64,000 nt of DNA from Calvatia gigantea (lineage: Eukaryota; Basidiomycota; Agaricomycetes; Agaricales; Lycoperdaceae): assembly GCA_025093985.1 (NCBI GenBank), contig JACAAK010000015.1, positions 366,581 through 430,580 of the forward strand, read 5' to 3'. The notes under the pieces are model-generated. The model ran no database searches and was not told the origin of the DNA. It was given only the letters and a program-made list of their open reading frames with translations. Below are positions 47,945-60,400 of the stretch, piece after piece. Positions within the stretch are counted from its first letter, which is position 1. Each line of letters begins with the position of its first letter. A program made the translations under genes and the position numbers.

Positions 47945-49919
47945 CCTACGTATTAGTAGTAGTCCAAGATTGCGTACACGGATGTACTTACCGCAAAGTG
48001 TTCCATTTGGCACACCTGCAAGGAAAACGTTGGTGATCCAATGCGATGTTGTTGGTCTTTCGCTATCCCAACCGGGGCCATCACCTCCCCGGTGTATAAC
48101 TACTGGTAAAAGCGTTCACTCAAGAACACGTTCGTCAAGCCACAGTACGAACTCTCAAACGACACTGACTACTGGCTTCATTCCTTCATCCTGCCTATTA
48201 CCTGCCACACCAGGTTAAGCATTAAGTCTAGACTCCCTTCATATTGGTTGTGTGAACGTCAATATAGGTTGCCCAACGTATCTATCCCGCTCACGCGCCC
48301 ATAGAAAGCGCACTTTACCTAAGATGAGTCCAACCTGACATGCTTGGCGTAACGCACACTGCGTAGTGGATCACTACTCGCATCGCATACTCGAAGGCAT
48401 GCCAGGTATCAAAGGAGTTGGAGCCAGAAGGCCCCGTCGGGTCGGGAGATTTTTGATTAGACCGAAGTCACCCAGAATCGTAACTGGGATTTCGTTTCGA
48501 CCGAGAATTCAGAAGAAGTTTTCGCCAGGCGTCTAAAAGAACGCCCGCGGACAAGAGGTACTAGTGAAGCTCAAGCTTCAGCTAACCAACCATCCAAGGT
48601 AGTCTGACGAAAGTCAGTACGTTGATCTCTATTGAGATCTGGAAAACTACCTAGATCACGTCTTTCTAAGACAGCCCGCCGCCAAGAAGCAGCGAGATCA
48701 ATAAGTTGTTTCGTTCGTCGCTTACTGACGATCAACCGCCGATCAAGAAGTCCAAGTTTATCCAAGCGTAGATACTCACCTCTGCCCACCAGAGACTTAG
48801 CAACTACACTAGAATGAGCGTCAACCCGCCAAAGCGGATCTTCACCACCCCAATGCAATCGCCCTCCCCGACGAGTTTCAGTAAGTTCCGGCTTGGTTGC
48901 GAGTATTTCCGCGGAGAGTTCTGATTTCTCCGGGGTATTACCGAAGGATAATGTGCGTAATGCAACTATCCATCCAGACTTCAGGCTGTCTGCCAACGTT
49001 TGAACGTTAAATAAATCCCATGACAAGTTATATTCTGATTTAAGGACAAGGACGTCCGCTGGTTCAGGTCGACTCTCTCTAAGCCGATTATCCCAACGTT
49101 CCTTATAGTTTCTCCTTAACCAAGAAGCAATTAACTTAGGAGGGTAGCCTCTCGCAATATAGATATCCGCAATTTCTCTACATGCTTCTACGTAGTAATC
49201 ATACTTCGAAGAAAGAGTGGCTAGCCTACTCAGTTCACTCGTGAATGTGCCGCGCTTGACATATTCCGGGTGAGAGCTAATCCATGGTAAACGTTCGAAA
49301 TGGTTAAGCGGTTTCCTGTACGGTTTGTGACGAAACTCACCGTCCTCAAAAAAGAGGGTCAAATCCAGGAAGTTGACGTGATTATCATCCGCATCCCATT
49401 CAATTTCACAGTTCTCGAATCTGAGAGGACTTACCCATCCAAGGGCCTCTCCGTATGACCTAGCGTACACTAAGGCCAAACAATCATCGATATAGCGTCC
49501 ATAATACGCTACGCGGGCGGTTGAACCCATACGATAGGCTTCCTCATGGTGTACTCCATAAAGATTAGCTAAATCCGGTGAGCATGCAACGCCCATCGCT
49601 AATCCGTGATTCTGCCTATAATAATCCCCGTCGAACTGGAATATAAGATCGTCGTTGGCCGCTTTGAGGCACTCCCTCATTAACCAAGCTCTGTTGGTAG
49701 ATTCCTCAATGCTTAAATCCTCCTGCATCGATAACCATTTAAGGTATCTGTCATTAACAATCTCTAGACAGCGATCCTTATCGATATTAGGATAGAATGC
49801 TACAACGTCACCAGAGACGAAGTATAAACGATGCAGCGACCCATTTATTAATTTAAATTGGGGTAACGACAATTTAGCAAGCTTAAGTACCAAATCCTTT
49901 GTTCCATGAATTATGAATG
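47945..49919 (-). mobile_element. Penelope-like element of Coprina type, 5'-truncated
   Basis: A minus-strand RT gene with about 625 bp of 3' non-coding sequence that directly touches the interstitial TTAGGG tract. Coprina elements are endonuclease-lacking Penelope-like retroelements found at basidiomycete telomeres. No GIY-YIG domain is visible after the RT. The 5' end is cut inside the RT gene at the 41-bp repeat. The element's 3' end faces the telomere G-strand, the arrangement expected if the telomere 3' end primed cDNA synthesis. Confidence 0.8.
48571..49919 (-). pseudogene. Penelope-like reverse transcriptase, N-terminus missing
   Basis: About 440 codons without a stop. Residue numbers are from the TTG codon at 49891-49893. 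RT motif A is SGDVVAFYPNID (29 = Asp), motif B NHGLAMGVACSPDLANLY (95-112), motif C YIDD (134-137), and motif E VNFLDLTLFF (173-182). The GLAMG..SP.LANLY and FLDL blocks are characteristic of Penelope-like enzymes. The C-terminal 230 residues include a thumb-like helical region and end TLDGWLAEA. Fingers motifs 1-2 and any N-terminal region are missing. The frame runs open through the 41-bp repeat to a TAG at 49966, probably by chance. No ATG is at the start, so the copy cannot make a full enzyme. Confidence 0.85.
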
Positions 49920-49960
49920 TCCGTGGCTCCCTCGTTATACCCCGAAATTTACTGGAATGC
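49920..49960. repeat. 41-bp direct repeat, right copy
   Basis: Identical to 47625-47665. On the plus strand it reads on into the flanking frame LYPEIYWNAPPSCSLCQRPL, suggesting that it belongs to the host side of the insertion. Confidence 0.9.
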
Positions 49961-51045
49961 TCCCCCTAGTTGCTCGCTCTGCCAACGCCCCCTCCCAAAT
50001 GGATCTGGCTCAATTCACCAAGGGTGCAAGGCCCAGACCACTTTTTTCTCCAGCAAAAACCTCTCGCAAGCTTACCAGCTCCGTCGGGATGCACAAGACG
50101 GTCGAGTCCCATGTCCACGTTATCCGTAACAAGATCTTGATGTAGAAATGTTCGAGGTACGTTCATTCCATACTCATACAATATCCCCCAATTAATCTGA
50201 TCACCAGAAACGCCTCTGATCGTGTATTGAACAATCTCCCGAGGCCCACACTCTAGGTCCCGCACTTCAACTGTGTTCGGCCAATCTCTCAATGCCCTCA
50301 CCAGTCCTATATAATTCCCCAAACGCCGTACCTGGCCACACCCCAACTGCCCCTCCCTGCCTCTATTTTGTGGGCTCCGGGCTTGACAGCGACAAGCGTC
50401 CACCATAACATCATCCACCTTCCAGATTAAAACGCTGTAAGTCTTTAGTTCAATGCGGAAACCCTGACGTTTTTTCACTGTGCTCTACCTACAGGGTCGA
50501 TACGCAATTCGCGACTCCTCCAACCCCAGAGATCCCACTGGCACTGCGCGTGCTCGCTCACCTCCGCCCTCCGTTCATCCCTCCATTCAATCACCCAATT
50601 CTGCCATGCGTACCTCCTGCCTTCATGCTGAGCATTCGATACAAGTTCTGATGCTACATAAGCACGGATTTGTCATTAATGTTCTCCGCCATGTCATACG
50701 TGTCGCGTGCCAAGGCATCATCAATCCAAATGATGTCCGTTAGCATCACAAGGAATTCAAGGCCAGGCGTGATCTTTAGCAGAAATTTGATTGTGGCAGC
50801 ACCAACCTGGAGAATCCGGCCTCACGTTTGAACACATCTGCAACCGCCTCTAGGGTGAACTCCAAAAGAGCCGCGAGACTGGCTCAGAACTCCATTCCCC
50901 TCTCTGGATCCATGAACGCATTCACCAAGTCCTTGGTGGTAATATCGTACGCACTTTGTTTTAAAAACTTTTAGTTTTACGCTAGACCAGTGTTGACTGA
51001 TCAACCACTTTCTATAGCCCGCGAATATCCCCCTACCCTCATTCA
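49961..51045. other. Unassigned stretch, possible gene relic
   Basis: A 170-codon minus frame (49966-50478) and plus frames with CSLCQRPLP and HQGCKAQ (a zinc-binding look) overlap. Neither is convincing. Nothing else seen. Confidence 0.35.
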
Positions 51046-52028
51046 TTGCCACCTGTACGACCTCTACGACAGTCTTCACCAACTCAAGCACAAGAATCGA
51101 ACCCGGCGCCGTCGAGCATATCACCACCACCACCCTCGGATCAGCCCCCGCGTGAACAACTGCTACCACCACCACCAACCTCTTCACAGCCCGAGGAACA
51201 ACCTGCGGCGGCACCCTCACCTCCCACCACTACCTCCACCGCTGTCATCTCCCAACTCCAATCCCAACTCCTCGATACCCAGACTTCCCTCGCTGAATAC
51301 GCTAACAAGGTCTGTGCGCTCGAGGTCATCGTGGATCAAGGGTGCATTCGAAAAGAGCTCCCACATCTACGACTTCATGGAAAGTCGTCAACGGGAGCTC
51401 GTTACGGAATCTATGGAGGCGGAACATGACAGGAGTGGTGATCATCATTGTCACCACCACCTCCGCGACCACCATGACCAAACGGATGATGGTGGGTTGT
51501 TGGAACCCACGGGAGGGTTCGACCATGACAACGACGATGATATCCAACATATCCGGATGCTGGATGAGGTTGACGGTGTGGATGAGGATGACACGAGGAG
51601 TATCTTCCTCATGAACTTAAGCCTGTTGATGAGGAGGATGAGGAGGATGTTGCGGCTGTTGATTGTGCGGAGCACGAACACAAGTACGATCTCGAGCGAG
51701 AATCTGAAGAGCACGAAGAACGCGGGGATGAAATCGAGTATGGGGAGGAGGAGGACGGCATCGATGGTAGTCGTGCAGATCCTATAGATCTTGAACGTGA
51801 ACACGAAGATGGGTCGGACCGACAACGCGATCGGCATCGGAACGCGAGCGGCAGCTTGGGCAAGAGGCTGCACTACTGAAACGGGAGGACCTCGATGTTG
51901 GTCGACCGCGCACGCCGGAGCCTTCCTCTAGTCTCCGAGACGAATCACCGACAAAACCGAATGTCAGTATCGCTACTGCTGTTGCCACCAACTCTCCACG
52001 CACGAGGTCTGGTACCCTTTTGGGCTAG
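51046..52028 (+). pseudogene. Coiled-coil acidic protein with frame changes
   Basis: Starts MPPVRPLRQSSPTQ with a Pro-rich head. A coiled-coil segment follows (VISQLQSQLLDTQTSLAEYA). After it the protein-like frame changes several times: FEKSSHIYDFMESRQRELVT in one, a long Glu/Asp-rich block (EYLPHELKPVDEEDEEDVAA) in a second, and QEAALLKREDLDVGRPRTPE then TAG at 52026 in a third. The blocks follow a plan I associate with an uncharacterised Agaricomycete coiled-coil protein. At least three one-base changes are needed, so it is a decayed copy or hit by assembly indels. Confidence 0.5.
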
Positions 52029-52286
52029 CCCCAGCCGACCACCACCTCCGCTCCTGCTCACGCATGTCACGCAATCTCCACTCACGACCAAAATTTCACA
52101 CAACTCGGCCACGACATTCCGGTAACCCCTTTTCAGCAAAACACCTAGCTTTACTGCTAAACAATCCATCCCTGCCGCTGCCCGTGCCCTGCCCCCCATA
52201 GAATCTAACAATGGATGCGTCCGTGCGCATAAATGGCTCAATCAACGGCGATACCATTGAGCCGCTAACGTCCGGAGAGGTGATAT

Positions 52287-54947
52287 GTGCCGCCCCAGCA
52301 AGCGATGGGCGACTACGAAAATCCATTCAACACTCGTCCCCAGCGAATGGACGCTGAGGAGCTCGGCTACTCTCCGTCTCTTCAACACCACCTGGAGAAG
52401 TCTCGGTTGCTTGGCTCACCATCCTCCCCATCCTTCATGCCGGACCCTCAACCCCTCACCACCTCACAGCACCAGACACGAGCTGCGACCCGCTCCGTAT
52501 CCTCCGCATCATCATCTTTCGTCTCCTCTCCCCTTAACCCATCCTCTTTTCATGTCTCCAATCCTTTCACTTGCTCCCTCTCTTCATGGCCGGTGTCCCG
52601 CTCCTCCAACCAACCACCTCTCCAAGTTCATGGCCTACGACGACCCAGCTCACAAATACATTCCTTCCGCCCCACTAGACCGGTCCATCCGTCCCTGCAG
52701 GCCTTGGGAATAGAGGATCTATGGTCCTTTATCGGCTTGCAGACGATCGAGACCGCCCATTTTCGGCCCTCCTCACCTCTCACTCTCCCAATGGCAGCGA
52801 CCGCGACAGCTTGCTCGTCCCACCCAAGTTCCCTTCAAACCGCGATTCTCTCATCTCCGATTCAGGCGATTCTCTCATTTCCTTTTTGACAGACTCCAAA
52901 TACCCCTCTGGTTTTGTGGGCTCGGAACATGGATGGGGTCATTGCCTATCCTTACGACCTCGCACAAGATGAAATGAGCGCCCCCGATGATGAGGATCTC
53001 CTCCACGATCCCTCAACAAAAGGCGGATTCCGCGGAGATGATGGCGCGTTTCTGGGGAGAGGCATCCTCAACGTCAGCGTCCTGATCTTCCTCATCCTCG
53101 CCCTCCTCTCCTTACTCTCTTTATCTTCTACCCCGTCATGACATTCTACCAGACACAAGCATGTAATGCACGTATCGAAGGAAATGTCCGCGTCAACAAC
53201 ACCGGTGAGCGTTTTCGTTTCATAATCATTTCATAATAATACTATAGGGCGACATTTTCGCTAACTATGTGTGTCAGGCCAAGCACCTGCGCTTTTTCAG
53301 ATGCCAGAACTTATAGACTCTGACACTCCCGAAGGAGCACGTAGCCGCACCGGATTCGATGGAAACGATTACGAACTCGTATTTTCAGACGAGTTCAACA
53401 AAGATGGGAGGACTTTTTTCCCCGGTGATGATCCATATTGGGAAGCTGTCGACGTTTGGTACGGTGCAACCGGCGACATCGAATGGTATGATCCGGGCCA
53501 AGTCACCACGCGCGACGGTGCTCTCGTCATCACCATGGATTCTACCAGCACTCTAGAAGCTGGGAAAACACCTGGTATGTGTTTCGGTTAGTTTTCTATA
53601 ACCTTCTTTTTCTCACCCCGGCTAGGTTCCACCGCCCCGTTCACTGCTGCTGATAACCATGGCCTCGAGTATCGAAGCGGCATGCTGCAGTCATGGAACA
53701 AGTTTTGTTTCACCAGAGGTTATATCGAAGTTGCCGTAGTATTCCCGGGCCCGGACGAAATACACAGGGCTATGTATGTGTTCCCCAATCACTTGATTCC
53801 GCGGCCATTTCTCACGACCCATTCTTAGTGGCCCGGCGCTTGGACGATGGGGAACCTTGCAAGACCTGGATACCCCGCTACTACCGACGGCTTGTGGCCG
53901 TACACCTATGACTCCTGCGACATCGGCACGTTTCCCAATCAGACCAATCGCGATAAACTCGGTCCTCCTGCTGCCATCCATTCGGACGCTTCCCGCTCAA
54001 AATATAACTTTGAGCTCAGCTGGTTACCTGGTCAGCGATTATCGTACGTGTTCACCTAGTCGTTTTCCCCTATGTTGTTCTCATTTTTTGTCCTTCCCAG
54101 TGCTTGCTCGTGCCCCAACTCTGACCACCCCGGTCCCGTCTACAACAAGGGACGCGGTGCCCCTGAAATCGACATCTTCGAGGCTGAGAAAGACAAGGAC
54201 AACGATATTGGACAAGTCGTGTCACAAAGTTGCCAATTCGCTCCTTTTAGTCATGACTACTTCTATGACAGCTCCACCGATACAAACCATAAAATTTTCG
54301 ACACAACACGCACAAGGGCTAATTCATATCACGGTAGCGCTGTCCAGCAGAGCGTCTCAAGCCTTACCCGCGTCCCCAGCGATATGTTCCAGGGCCTAGG
54401 CAAGAACTTCAAGGTCTTCGGCTTCGAGTACTGGTCTGACCCCAACGATCCTAAATCCGGCTACGTCGAATGGGTTGTCGATGGCACTCCTTCTCACCGC
54501 CTCGGCGCTGGCGCTGTTGGTCCGGATCCTCTCGAGCAGGGCGGTTCTGGTGTCGGTCAGCGGATAATTCCCGCCGAGCCCATGTCGATCGTTCTTAATT
54601 TGGGTATCTCCCGTACGTTCCTTTGTTTAATTTTATATTGCGCGCCCCCTTTCTCACTCTTTCCACAGCAAACTGGCAAACAATCAACACCGCCTCAATG
54701 ATGTTCCCTTCCGAGTTCCTCATCGACTACGTGTGGGTCTATCAGCGCAAAGATCAGGTGAATGTCGGTTGCAATCCGCCAGATTTCCCAACCGCCGATT
54801 ATATCCAGAGCCATATCCAGGCATACATGGGTGCGTATCACCGCTCATAATTAATTTTATTTGAGTGCTGATGTCCGCTAAGATCGAAATATGACTACGT
54901 GGCAATGGCCGATACCGAAGAACCAGCTGTATGAGGGTAGTTGTTAG
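52287..54947 (+). CDS. KRE6: KRE6/SKN1-type beta-1,6-glucan synthesis protein (GH16-like), with apparent indels
   Basis: Type II membrane protein of the secretory pathway needed for beta-1,6-glucan in the wall. The N-terminal cytosolic region is disordered ([13 protein letters not shown]). One TM helix follows ([18 protein letters not shown]), then [20 protein letters not shown]. The GH16-like lumenal domain has [76 protein letters not shown], the catalytic-type EIDIFEAE and FKVFGFEYW. The last exon ends NQLYEGSC at TAG 54945-54947. Introns of 50-65 bp are clear. Single-base changes are needed near 52930, 53128 and 53762 (an A-run); the third looks like a homopolymer miscount. Confidence 0.88.
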
Positions 54948-56313
54948 CCCCCCTCCTTACTGCCTCCCGCCTTCGATGTCACGACTGCCCACGATCGGGT
55001 CAAAATATATATTTAGACTTTTAATTAGCCCGTTCCCTCGTTTTTCATGACGCTCTTTTTACCCTTCTCGTAGGCAATAGTCTTAATCGCTAGCTTCTGG
55101 CGGTTTTCGTAATTCGCTCACTATATCACACACAAACGACGGACATTGAACAATTCCCTCTTTATACTTGCTTCCTTGTCTTTTTTCCCCAATTTCCGGG
55201 ACTTTCCCTTATATGCCGCGAGGGCATTTTGGTGATACGTGCATGGGACTTGTTATTTTCTGATAACTTTTTATAAGGCACTTGCACTTTTTTTTTGCCC
55301 GTTGTGCCCTTGGGACAACAAACTATCAATTACCGTGTGTTATATAGCATGTATCTATCGTTATTGCATGTTAAAAATGGGGCATTTGAAGTCTATCGAG
55401 GAATTCGGCCTCGCTGGCAGAAAGAACGTTGCTCGAAATGTAGTTCGAGAATCAGGTCAATCCTGAAATGCCTATTAATTCGGGTGTTGTGTGATGATCC
55501 AATTGCTCGACGGCTTCGTCCGGTTCTGTGTTCCCTGCCAGACCTCCAATATCTTCAAAGCTTGTTTCTTCAAAGTTATCATGGCGGTACCCTCGCAGAC
55601 AGCCGATTTTCTTCAAGCAGCTTGTGGTTATGTCCTTCTCTTACACTTGAAGTGCTGTGAACAAGGTAGCACTCGAATCCTCACTGTCCTGGTCCCATTG
55701 GACACTGAAGAGATGGATGCGCTTGTCTTCACACTCGACGTGAGGGCGAGGACGGCAATTTCGAGGTAGTGGCACCGCCTGCTGCATTATCATCGGCGCT
55801 CCCCCCCTTGACACGGTGACACTGCCTAATATCATCATCCTTCGGACCAGTGCACAGGCGAAATGCAGACGCAAACAAGGGCGATCTTTAAAACACGGGT
55901 TCCAAAGCCTTGCCTTTGTGTTATTTGCTCCAAGTCATTGTGCGGTGCTGGTGTCTAGTTGATTAGAAAACCGAGGCCAAGCAAATCTCGAGATGTCATG
56001 GAGGTTGCTGTCGTCGATGGATAACCGCGATAAGCACCTGTTCCGCTTATTCTGAAGGACGGGTATCTTCATATTTCATGGTTGAGGCCTGAGGCCTGAC
56101 ACATATTTGGGTCTTTCCATTGTCTAAAACAGGTCTTCGAATACCGTGTTAAATCTGACGAAGTGGGGTATGAGGATACCGAAGGTTGAATATGGTCGCA
56201 TGTTGTCTTCACTTCCAGTCCGTGGAATCCAAGACTACCTGGAATTTGCAATTGGTGCTGAAAGTCCTATTTTAATGTTCACAAAGGGCGATTAAAACAC
56301 TTGTGAAATGGTT
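54948..56313. other. Intergenic, nothing recognised
   Basis: 3' flank of the KRE6 gene. Several overlapping frames at 55239-55874 with no motif. Confidence 0.45.
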
Positions 56314-56856
56314 TGTTGAGAGAATGAGTAGACATCCCAATATAAGTTCACACTACCTAAGCATGTAGGCGTCAGCAGTGGAGGGTAGTCATATTCATCC
56401 GGGAGATGGTCCAGTAGGAGAGGCGCATGGTAGCGGATGTTGAATCTCGATCCGTACCACTACGTTGGTTCAGTCTATTTATAGCTGAAACGGGTTCTTG
56501 AGTACTTCACTCTTGAAGAGAGATAACAGACAATGTACTAGACCGCACTCTAGGTTGCTGGTCATGGTCTATTAAATAGAACAATGTACGCAGTATGCTC
56601 TGTATATGCTACTGGCAGATAAGACCTCACCTGTATTAGGTAGAACGGCGCACAGACCAGAGACATTAGATATATAAGACCTATGTAGTATGCGTACATT
56701 CCTTAGACAATCTAGTCTTTCTACTGCCCATCATACCTCTAAGATATCCACTAGCTACGGTCTACAACCAATATCTCAACAAGCCCAGTGAGTACGACTC
56801 CCCTCCGCCACTAGCGTAAGCTACCGTGGTGTACTCGTCTTAACAGGTTATGGGCC
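56314..56856 (+). mobile_element. 5' LTR and first bases of a truncated Copia-like element
   Basis: Starts TGTTGAGAG and ends CTTAACA (56845), about 532 bp, with TATTTATAG and ATATATAAG inside. It is followed by GGTTATGGGCC, which resembles the start of the internal region (priming site) of fungal Copia elements. The next base begins repeat X3, so the element is cut 11 bp into its body. No target duplication was found. Confidence 0.55.
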
Positions 56857-57074
56857 GGAGGAGATCCTAAAACTGTTGAGTTGTCGATGGAGAGACAGCG
56901 CAACAGGTTGGGGAGCTACCCCAACCACCTGTTTCGTCTTATGACAGACTCATGAGGTGCTCTGATTATCCATCAGTACCTACCAAACCAATGAAACGCG
57001 TACGATCGCGCTATACTTGGGGATGAGTATAATTAACTCGATCCATGGAACAGTTGACAAATGTCAACGAGCGT
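56857..57074. repeat. Subtelomeric repeat X, copy X3
   Basis: First 218 bp of X with several one-base deletions relative to X1. It keeps the GGTTGGGG/CCCCAACC hairpin and stops at CAACGAGCG, where the H region begins. Confidence 0.9.
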
Positions 57075-57164
57075 GATTACAACGATGCATAATACATGAT
57101 GATTGGGCAGCAGTGGCCCTCTGTATGAGCTGTACAACTACTGACAGTGAATGATTGAGTGTGG

Positions 57165-57415
57165 GAATATTGGAGTGGTCCACACCATTCGTCCAAGACG
57201 GATGTGTGTGCATTGGTACCTCCATTTATTAAATTTTGGAGTGGTGGGCACTCATTCTTCTTGGACAAATGTATGTACCAAGTCCAGTTTACAGTGGGAA
57301 TATTGAACTGGTGCACCACCATTCGTTCAAGGCGAATCAGTGGGCATCAGACCTCAGCTAACTACTGTGGGAATATTTGACTGGTGCACACATCAATTCG
57401 TCTTGGACGAATCCA
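57165..57415 (+). repeat. Hairpin block H1 (four hairpins)
   Basis: Hairpins near 57183, 57256, 57325 and 57395, based on ATTCGTC-NNN-GACGAAT. The second is degenerate. Spacing about 70 bp, each preceded by a GTGGGAATATTGG-like word. Confidence 0.8.
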
Positions 57416-58064
57416 CATGCATATCTCCAGAACACTAATTCTAGAATGATAATGAAATAACCTCACGAGAACTGGACCGATTGACTTGGTCTTTTTTTTG
57501 AACTTTTCGGATTCTTAGCCAGTTTCCAACGCACCAATATACGGGCCGATACGCTCAGTATTTGTAGTGCTATGTCAAAAACCCGCATTTTTAATGATCA
57601 TCCTATAATTCAATGAGTATTGAGCCAATCACTACAGTCTGAAGTGTGTTGGATAGTACTCGTTGAGTGGATTTCAACGAGTATAAATTAATTATATTCC
57701 AATCAGGCATTGAGCTTCTATTTAATTCCTAGTATTTCTATGAAATGGACAAAGTATTCTATAGCAATTCAATGGCTGCAGCTATTGACTCAGTCTTTTT
57801 TGTGGATTGACGGGAAATGCAGTCGCATTTTAACGGAGTATTGAGGATGTTACTCTGATGGCTATATGTCATATTATGGAGCTGGCCTTTATCAGAGATG
57901 TTAAATTATTATGCCAACAAGTGGGTAGATTACTACGGTCTTGGTATCGTTGGACAGAGCTCACTGAGGCAATTCTAACGAGGTATAATACATGATGATT
58001 GGATTGCAGTGGCACCCAGTACTGGCTCAGCAATTACTGACAGTGACTAATTGAGTGTGGGAAT

Positions 58065-58315
58065 ATTGGAGTGGTCCACACCATTCATCCAAGACGAATG
58101 TGTGTGCATTGGTACCTCAATTCATTATGGAAATACTGGAGTGGTTCACACACATTCATCTTGGATGAATGGATGTGTACCAAGTCCAGTTCACAGTGGC
58201 AATATTGGACTGGTGCACGCCCATTCGTCCAAGACGAATGGATGTGCATCAGACCTCACTGGACTGTGGGAAAATTACAGTGGTGCACACACCAATTCGT
58301 CCAAGACGAGTCTGT
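58065..58315 (+). repeat. Hairpin block H2 (four hairpins)
   Basis: Hairpins near 58082, 58152, 58220 and 58295. The second is ATTCATC-TTG-GATGAAT, a paired change that keeps the stem. Confidence 0.85.
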
Positions 58316-60144
58316 GAATGAATCCCCAGAACACTAATCAAACAATGATAAGGAAATAACTTCACACAAACTCGACGGATTCACTTGCTCTTTTTTTTTG
58401 AATTGTTCGGATTTCTAGCAGCTTTCGAACGCACCAAAATGCGGGCCGATACGCTCCGTAGTTCTGATGCTATGCCAAAAATATCCACTTTCAATCATGA
58501 TATTATAACTCAATGAGTATTGAGGCCATCACCACGGTCTAAAGTGCGTTGGATAGTCCTCATTGAGTGGATTTCAACGACCATAAATACATTATATTCC
58601 GGTCAGGCATTCACCTTCTGTTCTATTCCCAGTATTTTCTATCAAGTGTACAAAATATTATATAGCAATTCAGTGGCTGCAGCTATTGGCTCCGTCCTTT
58701 TTGTGAATCCATCGGAAATGCAGCCGCATTTTAACCAGGTATTGGGGATGCTACTCTGATGAGTATAGATAATTCAATATACGAAGATACAGCAATAACT
58801 CCATAGAAAATGAACGGATCAATGCCGTCTTTTTTTTAAATAGCTCCAATGCCAAAACCCTTTCCAACGAGCCTAAAACCGGTCTGGTACGTTCAGTATT
58901 TGCTGCGCTATTTCACATACTATTATCATAACAGATAGTGTTATATCTATTTAGACACTGGACAATTCTTTGCGGTCTAACTACCATTAAATAGTACTCA
59001 TTCAGGTGATTCTAACGAGCCCCAATACATTACATTTGGATGATGTATTACTATTCTGCTGGGATATTGTGGGGACAGTGCATGCCACAAATCTCCTATT
59101 GTACAAGGGGCTCACTAGTACTAAAATATGATGTTCAACCAATCCATGATATGAGGTTCACTATAGGTATACTATAGTACCAGGAATTTGATTGTCAAGA
59201 ACAATTTCTGGCAGCATAGAGAAGTGAATTTAGAAAGATACAGCAATAACTTCATGGAAAATGACCGGATTGGTGCGGTCTTTTTTTTAATTTGCTCGGG
59301 TCTAAAAACGCTTTTCAACGAGTCCAAAAGCGGGTTGATACGTTCAATACCCCTTGCGCCACCTTACATAGTATCATTATAAAAGATAGTGTTATAAATT
59401 CTCAGATACTGAAGCGTTCTGTATAATCTGACCGCCATTAAATAGTACTCGTTAAACCGATTCCAACGATGCCTGGCACATCATATTACAATGATGCGTT
59501 GGTTTTCTACTGTCTTCACAGTATTTCCACCTAGGTAGACAAAATATTCAATAGCTCTTTAATGTCTGCAGGTATTGACTTCGGATTTATAGCCACTCTC
59601 CAATGAAGCATTGGGGACATTAATTATATGGTGGGATGTGAAAACAAAACTGTTGAGTATGTCAGTGGAAAGTGTGCAACATGCAGGGGTTAGCATGATA
59701 TATAAGCATTGAAGTAAGATCCCCAATACCATAATGAAATGCAGCTGCTATATGAATCAATCTCTGAAAGAGACCGAGTCAATACGTGGACCGGTTGAAT
59801 TGTTATAGAATACATTGTATATTTTATAGGAAAGATTAGGAATGGAGTAGAGGCACAAGGACTTATCGGAATATAATGTATCTGGACTCGTTAGAATCCG
59901 TTAAATGAGTACTATCCAACGACATTTAGACCGAAATGATCGCTTCAATATCAAGTGAGTTGTAGCAGTATCATTAGAAATGTGGGTCTTTGAAATAGTG
60001 CCGCAACAAAGGAACGTATCGGCCCGTATCTGGAGTCGATAGAAAGCCTCTGCAAATCCGAACAAGATAAAAAAAAGACGGAGTGGATCTGCTCATTTTT
60101 GGTGGAGTTATTCCATTGTTATTCTTTATTCAATGTTCTGGAAA

Positions 60145-60400
60145 CTTATGCACACAGATTCGTCTTGGACGGATTGGTGTGTGCACCACTCTAATTTTCT
60201 CACGGTCTAGTGAGGTCTGATGCACACCCATTCGTCTTGGACGAATCAGTGTGCACCAGTCCAATATTCCCACTGTAAACTGGACTTGGTACACATCCAT
60301 TTGTCTTGGATGAATGAGTGTGCATCACTCCAGTATTTCCATAATAAATGGAGGTACCAATGCACACACATTCGTCTTGGACGAATGGTGTGGACCACTC
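60145..60400 (-). repeat. Hairpin block H3 (four hairpins, inverted)
   Basis: Hairpins near 60157, 60228, 60300 and 60373. Reverse orientation relative to H1/H2, ending in the same TGACAGTGACTGATTGAGTG lead. Confidence 0.85.

Noticed and set aside
48571..49919. Group II intron or telomerase RT
   Set aside because: The GLAMG..SP.LANLY motif B and FLDL motif fit Penelope-like enzymes. No telomerase T motif or group II maturase domain is visible.
49966..50478. 170-codon minus frame in the same frame as the Penelope-like RT
   Set aside because: Tested as the missing N-terminal part of the RT. It shows no fingers motifs, ends in TAG before the RT, and lies beyond the 41-bp repeat that bounds the insertion.
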